Source: Streptococcus mitis
Lineage (GTDB): Bacteria; Bacillota; Bacilli; Lactobacillales; Streptococcaceae
NCBI RefSeq assembly: GCF_023109105.1
Contig: NZ_JALDTZ010000009.1
Coordinates: 10,864 to 74,863 of the forward strand
Direction of reading: 5' to 3'
Length of the DNA stretch: 64,000 bases
Shown one piece after another: positions 30,293-37,966 of this stretch. The notes beneath the pieces were generated by a model. The model ran no database searches, was not told the origin of the DNA, and saw only the letters and a program-made list of their open reading frames with translations. Within the stretch, counting starts at the first letter, position 1. Every line of letters starts with the position of its first letter. The position numbers and the translations under genes were made by a program.

Positions 30293-30487
30293 TACTCTTC
30301 GAAAATCTCTTCAAACCACGTCAGCGTCGCCTTGCCGTAGGTATGGTTACTGACTTCGTCAGTCTTATCTACAACCTCAAAACGGTGTTTTGAGCTGACT
30401 TCGTCAGTCTTATCTACAACCTCAAAACGGTGTTTTGAGCAGCCTGCGGCTAGTTTCCTAGTTTGCTCTTTGATTTTCATTGAGTAC
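30293..30487 (+). repeat. BOX element with two boxB modules (A-B-B-C)
   Basis: BoxA (from ACTCTTCGAAAATC to GCCGTAGGTATGG), two nearly identical 45-base boxB copies (each ACTTCGTCAGTCTTATCTAC to GGTGTTTTGAG), then boxC ending GATTTTCATTGAGTAC. It is flanked by direct copies of the SPFH terminator. An ORF on its minus strand is only the element read through. Confidence 0.93.
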
Positions 30488-30513
30488 AAAGAGCTTGGCA
30501 ACAGGCTCTTTTT
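30488..30513 (+). terminator. Second copy of the SPFH terminator, right of the BOX element
   Basis: AAAGAGCTTGGCAACAGGCT and the T run repeat 30262-30288 exactly. The stretch 30514-30600 that follows shows nothing else. Confidence 0.75.
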
Positions 30514-30601
30514 GCGTAGTCCTTGTAGCTTTGAGGATTAAGATCCTTCTCCACAAATTATAGAATCTTTTCTGAGGATTTAGGGAGTGATGGAGGCAGT
30601 C

Positions 30602-30630
30602 TTGAAAGCGCTTTTGTTTTGTGCTATAGT
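30602..30630 (+). promoter_or_regulatory. GH2/GH29 operon promoter overlapped by a cre site
   Basis: TTGAAA (30602-30607), a 17-base spacer and TATAGT (30625-30630) with extended TGC. TTGAAAGCGCTTTTGT (30602-30617) matches the cre consensus at 14 of 16 positions and covers the -35, so CcpA should repress the operon on good sugars. Confidence 0.75.
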
Positions 30631-30665
30631 CAAGTAAATCGAGTTGTTTAAAGAGGGATGCTCAT

Positions 30666-33600
30666 ATGAGAAGAGAAGAAATTTTACGAAGTCACTGGTT
30701 TTTTAGCCAAGAGGTGGGGAAAGAAGAGGCCTTGGCACCGGATTTTCAGAGGGAAAATTGGCAGGCTATTCAAGTACCACATGACTGGAGTATTTACAAT
30801 GATTTTGACCAGTATTCGCCAGCTCAAAATGAGGGTGGTCAGTTAAACGGGGGTCAAGCCTGGTACCGGACGCAGTTTTACTTGGAAGAAGATGCCAGTC
30901 TGGTTTCGGTGCGTTTGCTCTTTGATGGGGTTTACATGAATGCCCCAGTCTATATCAATGGACAAGTGCTGGGCTATTATCCCAATGGCTATACACCTTT
31001 TTCTTATGATATCACGCCTTATCTAAGAAACGATGGGACGGCCAACCAGCTTGCGGTTTTTGTTGAAAATCAGCAACCTAGCAGTCGTTGGTACTCTGGT
31101 AGCGGTATTTACCGAGAAGTAAAATTGTTGGTGACAGATTCAGTTCATCTGGATTTGTATGGGATTAAGATAGAAAGTCCTAAGCTCGAGGAACAAAGAG
31201 ATGGATGGGTAGAAACTCAGCTTGAAAGTAAGGTTTCAAATGATGGATCTCAATCCGTGTCGGTGTATTTGGAACAGAGTATCTGGTATGAGGGACAGCA
31301 GCTGTCAGACTGGCAGGCGACAGATTTTCTAGTAATTGATTCTGGAGAAAAACATCATTTCCAACAAGCCATATCAATTTTTCACCCTTTACTTTGGGAT
31401 ATTGATCATCCTCACCTTTACCAATTGAAGACTCGCCTTTACAAAAATGGCATTTTGGTTGATGAAGAAGAGGAGACCTTTGGTTATCGCTATATGGATT
31501 GGCAAGCGGATAAGGGCTTCTTTCTAAATGGTCGCTGGTTGAAGATTCATGGAGTTTGTCTGCACCATGACTACGGAGCGCTGGGAGCTGTGGAAAACAG
31601 GTCAGCTGCTGAGAGACGCTTATGCCAGATGAAGGAAATGGGCGTCAATGCGATCCGGATCACCCATAATCCAGCTAGTAGTATCTTGCTAGATGTGGCG
31701 GCCAAAATGGGATTACTTATCCAAGAAGAAGCCTTTGATACCTGGTATGGAGGCAAGAAAGAATATGACTATGGTCGCTTTTTTGAGGAAGAAGCGACTC
31801 ACCCAGAAGCGAAAGCAGGCGATTTCTGGTCAGATTACGATTTGCGCACCATGATTGAGCGTGGCAAGAACAATCCAGCTATCTTTATGTGGTCCTTGGG
31901 AAACGAAGTTAGTGAAGCAAATGGAGATGCTCATTCATTGAAGACTATCAAACGCTTGCTAGGGAGGGTCAAGGAAGTGGATGATGGTCGTTTTGTGACC
32001 ATGGGAATGGATCAATTCCGCTTTGGAGATGGTTCTGGAGGTCATGAAAAGATTGCTGATTTGCTGGATGTAGTGGGCTTGAATTACTCAGAAGACAATA
32101 TTGATGGGATTCGCAAAAGACATCCCAATTGGCGACTTTATGGATCTGAAACCTCATCGGCCACCCGAACGCGTGACAGCTATTTTCGTCCAGATAAGGA
32201 ATGGGTTGGGGATAATCGTCGCGTGAGGAATTTTGAACAGTCAGACTATGGCAATGATCGGGTTCCTTGGGGGAAGACAGCGACGGCTTCTTGGATAGCA
32301 GATAGAAATCGACTAGACTACGCAGGTCAGTTTATCTGGACAGGAGTGGACTATATCGGTGAGCCGACTCCTTGGCACAACCAAAATGATACGCCTGTCA
32401 AGAGTTCCTATTTTGGGATCGTGGACACAGCAGGTATTCCTAAAAATGACTATTATCTCTATCAAAGTCAGTGGTTGGACGTAAATCAGCATCCCATGGT
32501 TCATATCCTGCCCCATTGGAATTGGGAAATCCACAAGAGTTATCAACAAGTTGTGGATAAGTATGGGGATATCCCTGTTCGAGTGTATTCAAATGCTGGT
32601 TCTGTAGAGTTATTTCTCAATGGAAAATCCCAAGGTCTGAAAACCTTTCAGGAAAAATGGACTGCAGATGGTAGAAAATACCAAGAGGGAGAAGATTCTG
32701 ACCAACTCTATCTCGAATGGCGTTTGGCTTATCAACCAGGAGAATTGCGTGCTGTGGCCTATAACTGTCAAGGTCAGATTGTGGCAGAAGATAGGGTAGT
32801 GACTGCAGGTAAGTCTGCTAAGATTGGGCTTCATGCCGAGAAAACACAGCTGGAGGCAGATGGGCAAGACCTCCTCTATCTCTATTTTGATGTATTGGAC
32901 CAAGATGGAAATTGGGTGCCGAGTGCTTCCAATCAGTTTCATTTTGAAATTGAAGGACCAGCTCGCATTGTGGGTGTGGATAACGGCAGTCAGGCCAGTC
33001 GTGAACGTTATCAGGCTCAGAAAAATGGTCAGTTTAAGCGTAAAGCCTTTCATGGCAGAGGTGTCCTCTTGGTTCAGAGCTTGGATCAGGAAGGTCAAGT
33101 TAGAGTAAAAGCCAGTGCCAGAGGGCTAGAGCCAGCAAGTTTCGATTTCTTAGTGGGAGAGGCTTTGGCTTGCCATCCAGTGAAAAATCAGCTCTTGTTT
33201 GAGATTCGAGTGAACAAGCAGGCAGGTTTGCAAGAAGGAGATTCCCCAGCTATTGGACTTTATCCACAAACTGTGGATAACCCTGTGAACAAGGTGGGGA
33301 ATAGTGAAGTGATTTGGGAGACGAGTGGTAGTTCCCACGCTATTATCAAGCAGGGAGTGCTTCATTTCTTGTCCGCAGGCGACTTGGCTATTCGCGCCAT
33401 TTATCAAGGGAAAACCTATCAAACTTACATGCAGGTGGCAGAAAATAGCTCACTAGGGCAGGCAGTTTCTGTACGACCACTTCGCTTGTATACAGATAAG
33501 GGGACTTATCCACAACTGCCATCTTCAGTCTTGGTGGACTATGAGTCAGGCGGTGTAAGACGCGTCAAGGTTGTTTGGGAGGCAATTCCTAAAGAAGATT

Positions 33601-34454
33601 TGGAAAAATTTCATGAATTTACGGTATCTGGTCAGCTAGAGGGGCTGAATTTAAAGGTTTCGGCTCAGATTTGTGTCCAAGGGATTTGCGCTATTGAGCC
33701 TGAAAGGGTTTGGACGCTTGTCAAGGAAACCCCACACTTACCAGACCGAGTCAAGCTAGTCTTATCGGATGGCAGACGAGATACGGCCAAGGTGACTTGG
33801 GATGAACTCGAACCCCAAGTCTATGCTCAGGTAGGAGAATGTGTGCTCACAGGACAAGTAGCGGGCTGTGAGTTGCCGGCAACAGTCACCATTCATGTGA
33901 CAGATGCCAGTGTAGCTGGGGAAGTTATTTCCAATCAGTGGACAGGATCCAACCTGCCTCTGGTCTTTGCTTCCCACTCAGAGCCGAATCACCCAGCCTC
34001 TTACCTCAATGACAAGGTCATTGCTCGGAAAAAATCGACAGCCAATACTTGGATTGCCAAGTCAGAGAAAGCCAGCGTCGGCATTCTTTTTGGAGATGCA
34101 GGGATTTTAAAACCTCGATTTGTGGATAACGTGACCTTGTATTATGTTGAGAATCAAGAATACGTGGCGGTGGAGCCTAGTTTTATTGATTATTACATAG
34201 GGAATGAGCCTGCCTTGCCTCGGACTCCAAATCATTTGGATAAGGAATCTCTGCTCAAGCAAGAGGAGAATTGGCGACCTGTATCAGCTATTAGAAAAGT
34301 GTCAAGCGACAAGGATGAAGAGCTTGGTTTTGAATTTGACAAGGTGGCGACCTATGCCCTTCGTCTTCGATTTGAAAACTTGGCAAGCTCTCTAGCGTTA
34401 ACAGAATTGCAAGTACACGCCAAAAAAGTTAAGAAAAATGTAGATAGGAAGTAG
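30666..34454 (+). CDS. Cytoplasmic GH2 beta-galactosidase, BgaA-like
   Basis: A 1262-residue glycoside hydrolase with no signal peptide and no LPXTG. The sugar-binding, Ig-like and TIM-barrel GH2 domains occupy about residues 1-620. The acid/base is E414 in WSLGNEVSE and the nucleophile E495 in YGSETSSATRTR. Beyond residue 620 are DUF4982-like and Ig-like beta domains and a discoidin-like end (about 1090-1250). From memory the catalytic half is close to pneumococcal surface BgaA, which frees beta-1,4-galactose, but that enzyme is exported. This one would act on imported oligosaccharides. It starts ATG after AGAGGG and is one base before the fucosidase. Confidence 0.88.
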   Translation: MRREEILRSHWFFSQEVGKEEALAPDFQRENWQAIQVPHDWSIYNDFDQYSPAQNEGGQLNGGQAWYRTQFYLEEDASLVSVRLLFDGVYMNAPVYINGQVLGYYPNGYTPFSYDITPYLRNDGTANQLAVFVENQQPSSRWYSGSGIYREVKLLVTDSVHLDLYGIKIESPKLEEQRDGWVETQLESKVSNDGSQSVSVYLEQSIWYEGQQLSDWQATDFLVIDSGEKHHFQQAISIFHPLLWDIDHPHLYQLKTRLYKNGILVDEEEETFGYRYMDWQADKGFFLNGRWLKIHGVCLHHDYGALGAVENRSAAERRLCQMKEMGVNAIRITHNPASSILLDVAAKMGLLIQEEAFDTWYGGKKEYDYGRFFEEEATHPEAKAGDFWSDYDLRTMIERGKNNPAIFMWSLGNEVSEANGDAHSLKTIKRLLGRVKEVDDGRFVTMGMDQFRFGDGSGGHEKIADLLDVVGLNYSEDNIDGIRKRHPNWRLYGSETSSATRTRDSYFRPDKEWVGDNRRVRNFEQSDYGNDRVPWGKTATASWIADRNRLDYAGQFIWTGVDYIGEPTPWHNQNDTPVKSSYFGIVDTAGIPKNDYYLYQSQWLDVNQHPMVHILPHWNWEIHKSYQQVVDKYGDIPVRVYSNAGSVELFLNGKSQGLKTFQEKWTADGRKYQEGEDSDQLYLEWRLAYQPGELRAVAYNCQGQIVAEDRVVTAGKSAKIGLHAEKTQLEADGQDLLYLYFDVLDQDGNWVPSASNQFHFEIEGPARIVGVDNGSQASRERYQAQKNGQFKRKAFHGRGVLLVQSLDQEGQVRVKASARGLEPASFDFLVGEALACHPVKNQLLFEIRVNKQAGLQEGDSPAIGLYPQTVDNPVNKVGNSEVIWETSGSSHAIIKQGVLHFLSAGDLAIRAIYQGKTYQTYMQVAENSSLGQAVSVRPLRLYTDKGTYPQLPSSVLVDYESGGVRRVKVVWEAIPKEDLEKFHEFTVSGQLEGLNLKVSAQICVQGICAIEPERVWTLVKETPHLPDRVKLVLSDGRRDTAKVTWDELEPQVYAQVGECVLTGQVAGCELPATVTIHVTDASVAGEVISNQWTGSNLPLVFASHSEPNHPASYLNDKVIARKKSTANTWIAKSEKASVGILFGDAGILKPRFVDNVTLYYVENQEYVAVEPSFIDYYIGNEPALPRTPNHLDKESLLKQEENWRPVSAIRKVSSDKDEELGFEFDKVATYALRLRFENLASSLALTELQVHAKKVKKNVDRK

Positions 34455-34455
34455 T

Positions 34456-36144
34456 ATGGTAAGAGAAATAAAACCGCATGGCCCCTTGCCTAGTCAGGCC
34501 CAGCTAGCTTATCTAGAGGATGAACTAGCAGCTTTTATCCATTTTGGTCCCAATACCTTTTATGACCAGGAATGGGGGACAGGTCAGGAGGATCCTGAAC
34601 GCTTTAACCCGACACAGCTAGATGCGCGTGAATGGGTTCGCGTGCTCAAGGAAACAGGCTTTAAAAAGTTGATTTTGGTGGTCAAGCACCACGATGGCTT
34701 TATCCTTTATCCGACAGCTCACACAGATTATTCGGTTAAGGCTAGTCCTTGGAGGAATGGAGAGGGGGACTTGCTCCTTGAAGTGTCCCAAGCTGCTACA
34801 GAATTTGATATGGATATGGGGGTCTACCTATCACCCTGGGATGCCCACAGTCCTCTCTATCATGTGGACCGAGAAGCGGACTACAATGCCTATTATCTGG
34901 ATCAGCTGAAGGAAATCTTATCAAATCCTGCCTATGGAAATAGAGGAAAATTTGCTGAGGTGTGGATGGATGGTGCTAGAGGAGAGGGCGCTCAAAAGGT
35001 CAATTATGAATTTGAAAAATGGTTTGAAACCATTCGTGACCTGCAGGGCGATTGCTTGATTTTTTCAACAGAAGGCACCAGCATTCGCTGGATTGGCAAT
35101 GAACGAGGGTATGCAGGTGATCCACTGTGGCAAAAGGTGAATCCTGACAAACTAGGAACAGAAGCAGAGCTGGACTATCTTCAACACGGAGATTCCTCGG
35201 GCACGATTTTTTCAATCGGTGAGGCAGATGTCTCCATTCGGCCGGGTTGGTTCTACCATGAAGATCAGGATCCCAAATCTCTTGAGGAATTGGTCGAAAT
35301 CTACTTTCACTCGGTGGGGCGAGGCGCCCCTCTCTTACTCAATATTCCACCGAATCAAGATGGTCTCTTTGATGCAAAGGATATTGAACGACTTTATGAA
35401 TTTGCGACCTATCGCAATGAGCTCTATAAAGAAGATTTGGCTCTGGGAGCTGAGGTATCTGGTCCTGCTTTTTCCGCAGACTTTGCTTGTCATCATCTAA
35501 CAGATGGCTTTGAGACCAGCTCTTGGGCAAGCGGCGTAGGCTTGCCCATCCAGTTAGAACTCGATCTAGGATCTCCTAAAACTTTTGATGTAATTGAGTT
35601 AAGAGAAGATTTGAAGCTAGGGCAACGAATCGCTGCTTTTTATGTGCAAGTAGAGGTGGATGGTGTCTGGCAAGAATTTGGAATGGGCTTTACAGTTGGT
35701 CATAAGCGTCTCCTGCGAGGTCCGCTAGTAGAGGCACAGAAGGTGCGCGTGATGATTACAGAGGCACAATCTATGCCTGTATTGACCAAGATTTCCCTCT
35801 ATAAAACTCCTAGCTTATCAAAAAAAGAAGTTGTTCAGGGACTAGCATTTGCAGAAAAAAGTCTGGCTGTGACAAAGGGAGAGACTCTTCATTTTAGGAT
35901 TGAACGTAGCGAAAGTAATACTCCTTTGGAGGCTAAGATTTCGATTCAACCGGGGACAGGTGTCCATGGTGTCGCCTATCAGGACGAGATTCAAGTCCTT
36001 CAATTCCAAACTGGTGAAAGCAAAAAAGATTTGTGCCTACCAACCCTGTATTTTGCTGCTGATAAGACCTTGGATTTCTATCTGAATCTGACTGTTGATG
36101 GACAGTTGGTTGATCAAGTTCATATTTTAGTTGAAACGAGATAA
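34456..36144 (+). CDS. GH29 alpha-L-fucosidase, cytoplasmic
   Basis: A 562-residue enzyme of GH29. The catalytic barrel occupies about residues 1-330; the nucleophile is D172 in VWMDGARGEG, preceded by KHHDGFILYPT (His/His in the active site). The remaining part is a beta-rich C-terminal domain similar to discoidin modules. No signal peptide, so it works inside on imported fucosylated glycans; narrow alpha-1,3/1,4 specificity is usual for this subgroup but not provable here. It follows the GH2 stop by one base, so galactosidase and fucosidase are produced together. Confidence 0.9.
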   Translation: MVREIKPHGPLPSQAQLAYLEDELAAFIHFGPNTFYDQEWGTGQEDPERFNPTQLDAREWVRVLKETGFKKLILVVKHHDGFILYPTAHTDYSVKASPWRNGEGDLLLEVSQAATEFDMDMGVYLSPWDAHSPLYHVDREADYNAYYLDQLKEILSNPAYGNRGKFAEVWMDGARGEGAQKVNYEFEKWFETIRDLQGDCLIFSTEGTSIRWIGNERGYAGDPLWQKVNPDKLGTEAELDYLQHGDSSGTIFSIGEADVSIRPGWFYHEDQDPKSLEELVEIYFHSVGRGAPLLLNIPPNQDGLFDAKDIERLYEFATYRNELYKEDLALGAEVSGPAFSADFACHHLTDGFETSSWASGVGLPIQLELDLGSPKTFDVIELREDLKLGQRIAAFYVQVEVDGVWQEFGMGFTVGHKRLLRGPLVEAQKVRVMITEAQSMPVLTKISLYKTPSLSKKEVVQGLAFAEKSLAVTKGETLHFRIERSESNTPLEAKISIQPGTGVHGVAYQDEIQVLQFQTGESKKDLCLPTLYFAADKTLDFYLNLTVDGQLVDQVHILVETR

Positions 36145-36185
36145 CATATCTTTACAATTCATTTCCTTTTCGAATAAATAGATAG

Positions 36186-36214
36186 AGCCAGAGAATCTAA
36201 CACTCTGGCTTTTG
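36186..36214 (+). terminator. Intrinsic terminator after the GH29 gene
   Basis: AGCCAGAG (36186-36193) pairs with CTCTGGCT (36203-36210), then TTT. It overlaps the -35 region of the next gene. Confidence 0.75.
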
Positions 36215-36220
36215 AAAATG

Positions 36221-36229
36221 TGTTATAAT
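36221..36229 (+). promoter_or_regulatory. Extended -10 promoter of the Rpn gene
   Basis: TGT followed by TATAAT (36224-36229); the -35 position falls in the terminator stem. The start codon is 15 bases after the -10, so the leader is very short. Confidence 0.6.
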
Positions 36230-36244
36230 GAAAGGGGAGAAAGT

Positions 36245-37168
36245 ATGACTGTACGTCATCCGGGCATTAGCCCGACCAATGATTTGGTTGCTAAGAAAAT
36301 CTTTAGCAATCCAGAAATCACTTGTCAATTTATCCGCGACATGCTGGACTTGCCAGCCAAAAATGTGACCATTTTGGAGGGAAGTAACATTCACGTCTTA
36401 CCTTCCCTGCCTTACTCGGCGCAGGATTTTTACACTAGTATAGATGTTTTAGCTGAACTAGATAATGGCACTCAAGTTATCATCGAAATACAAGTCCATC
36501 ATCAGAATTTTTTCATCAATCGTCTGTGGGCTTATTTATGTAGTCAGGTCAATCAAAACCTAGAAAAAGTTCGCCAGCAAGAAGGCAATACACACCAGAG
36601 TTACAAGCACATCGCACCAGTTTATGCTATCGCAATTGTGGACAGCAATTACTTCCAAGATGACTTAGCCTTTCATAGTTTTAGTATGCGTGAGGACACA
36701 ACAGGTGAGGTCTTAACCATCACAAACAATGGACAAGAAAACCATCTAGTCAAGATGGCATTCTTGGAACTAAAAAAATACAGAGAAACCAGCAAAGACG
36801 AGGTTCGTAAGCCCTGGTTGGAGTTTTTCGGGAACAAACCTTTTACCCAAGAACCCGAGCGAGCCATCAGTCAAGCAGACCAACTGCTAGACTACAAGAG
36901 CTGGTCCGAGGAGGACAGGAAGATGTTTAGTCAACTACGTATGCGAGAAGAACAAGCCTTGTTGGCACAGGACTATGCCTTGGAACAAGCTGAAGAAAAA
37001 GGCTTAGAACGTGGTCGTGCAGAAGGTATCGAACAGGGACTTGAACGAGGGAAAGTTGAAGGAAGAGTCTTTGCTTTCCTAGATATGGTTCACCAAGGTC
37101 TTCTGACTTCCGAGGTTGCTAGTCAGCAATTAGGTATGACGGTCGCAGAGTTTGAAGCACTCTTATAA
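36245..37168 (+). CDS. Rpn-family PD-(D/E)XK nuclease (putative transposase type)
   Basis: A 307-residue Rpn/PDDEXK_2 protein. The N-terminal nuclease domain (about 1-160) begins HPGISPTNDLVAKKIFSNPE and has the catalytic D in SIDVLAELDNG with E-x-Q in VIIEIQVHHQ. The C-terminal part (about 170-307) has the FFGNKPF/EEDRKMFSQL helices and a charged coiled stretch of R/G/E repeats (ERGRAEGIEQGLERG). Rpn nucleases cleave DNA and are linked to recombination and phage defence. Inside the gene an in-frame ATG at 36923 lies 8 bases after a perfect AGGAGG, which would give the last 81 residues as a separate protein. The main start is ATG at 36245 after GGGGAGAAA. Confidence 0.88.
   Translation: MTVRHPGISPTNDLVAKKIFSNPEITCQFIRDMLDLPAKNVTILEGSNIHVLPSLPYSAQDFYTSIDVLAELDNGTQVIIEIQVHHQNFFINRLWAYLCSQVNQNLEKVRQQEGNTHQSYKHIAPVYAIAIVDSNYFQDDLAFHSFSMREDTTGEVLTITNNGQENHLVKMAFLELKKYRETSKDEVRKPWLEFFGNKPFTQEPERAISQADQLLDYKSWSEEDRKMFSQLRMREEQALLAQDYALEQAEEKGLERGRAEGIEQGLERGKVEGRVFAFLDMVHQGLLTSEVASQQLGMTVAEFEALL
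36923..37168 (+). CDS. Possible intragenic small protein from the Rpn C-terminus
   Basis: The in-frame ATG (MFSQLRMREEQ) follows AGGAGG (36909-36914) with optimal 8-base spacing. It would make an 81-residue protein of only the C-terminal helices and coiled repeats. E. coli Rpn genes are reported to make such internal products (RpnS) that bind and silence the nuclease; the parallel is inference. See also the free-standing copy at 37351. Confidence 0.5.
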   Translation: MFSQLRMREEQALLAQDYALEQAEEKGLERGRAEGIEQGLERGKVEGRVFAFLDMVHQGLLTSEVASQQLGMTVAEFEALL

Positions 37169-37182
37169 GACCATCACAAGTA

Positions 37183-37584
37183 ATGGCATTCTTGGAACTA
37201 AAAAAATACAGAGAAACCAGCAAAGACAAGATTCGCAAGCCCTGGTTGGAGTTTTTTGGCAACAAGCCCTTTACCCAAGAACCCGAGCGAGCCATCAGCC
37301 AAGCAGACCAACTGCTGGACTACAAGAGCTGGTCCGAGGAGGACAGGAAGATGTTTAGCCAACTACGTATGCGAGAAGAACAAGCCTTGTTAGCACAGGA
37401 CTATGCTTTGGACACCGCTAGAGCCGAAGGTATTGAACAAGGTTTAGAACGTGGTCTTGAATGCGGTCGAGTAGAAGGAAGAGTCTTTGCTTTCTTAGAT
37501 ATGGTTCGCCAAGGTCTTCTGACTTCGGAGGTTGCTAGCCAGCAATTGGGTATGACTGTCGTTGAGTTTGAGGCTTTACTATAA
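37183..37584 (+). CDS. Stand-alone duplicate of the Rpn C-terminal half
   Basis: A 133-residue frame whose product matches residues about 171-307 of the upstream Rpn protein, with a short deletion in the R/G/E repeat. At DNA level 36741-37168 and 37170-37584 are tandem direct repeats. No nuclease residues are present, so it cannot cut DNA. The ATG at 37183 has no ribosome site, but the duplicated in-frame ATG at 37351 has the same perfect AGGAGG (37337-37342) 8 bases upstream, giving a 77-residue protein. It may be an extra antitoxin-like partner or the remnant of a second Rpn gene. Confidence 0.7.
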   Translation: MAFLELKKYRETSKDKIRKPWLEFFGNKPFTQEPERAISQADQLLDYKSWSEEDRKMFSQLRMREEQALLAQDYALDTARAEGIEQGLERGLECGRVEGRVFAFLDMVRQGLLTSEVASQQLGMTVVEFEALL

Positions 37585-37629
37585 ATGAGAATGGGGACAT
37601 GTTATCGAATTAGATAGCATGTTTTATTT

Positions 37630-37767
37630 TGTACTCTTCGAAAATCTCTTCAAACCACGTCAGCTTCGCCTTGCCGTAGGTATGGTGTTCTATCCACAAC
37701 TTCAAAACACTGTTTTGAGCAGCCTGCGGCTAGCTTTCTAGTATGTTCTTTGATTTTCATTGAATAT
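37630..37767 (+). repeat. BOX element (A, shortened B, C)
   Basis: It runs from GTACTCTTCGAAAATC to TTGATTTTCATTGAATAT. The boxB part is shortened and mutated. It lies just after the duplicated Rpn fragment. Confidence 0.88.
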
Positions 37768-37966
37768 TGGGCTAATAGTCAATTCTTGTTTTTAAACTCA
37801 CTTGAATTATAATTATATATATGTAAAACCTTCTATAATATAAGTATAAATCGCACTAAAACACAACAGTATAATATGGCGATTAAATATATATCCAAGC
37901 GTAAAAAAATGCAAAAGCAAACTGTCTGAAAATCCCCTACTTTATCAAAAATGTTTTTTTTTTTTT
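37768..37966 (+). promoter_or_regulatory. AT-rich leader of the LPXTG protein with a 15-T tract
   Basis: TATAAT occurs at 37834-37839 and 37870-37875, either a possible -10, without a convincing -35. An ATG at 37951 is followed by exactly 15 T (37954-37968). In this frame it stops after nine codons; with 14 or 17 T it would read straight into the surface protein. No ribosome site is obvious. Confidence 0.6.

Noticed and set aside
30292..30501. 69-residue ORF on the minus strand with an internal repeat (two copies of KHRFEVVDKTDEVS)
   Set aside because: It lies wholly in the BOX element; the repeat is just the two boxB modules translated. No ribosome site or family likeness.
36164..36174. TTCGAATA before the Rpn gene as a second combox
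   Set aside because: It differs from TACGAATA at a key position, lacks the T-run and lies before a terminator, so it is not convincing.
36601..37168. Rpn gene as evidence of a transposon
   Set aside because: Rpn proteins are annotated as putative transposases, but there are no terminal inverted repeats or target duplications around this gene.
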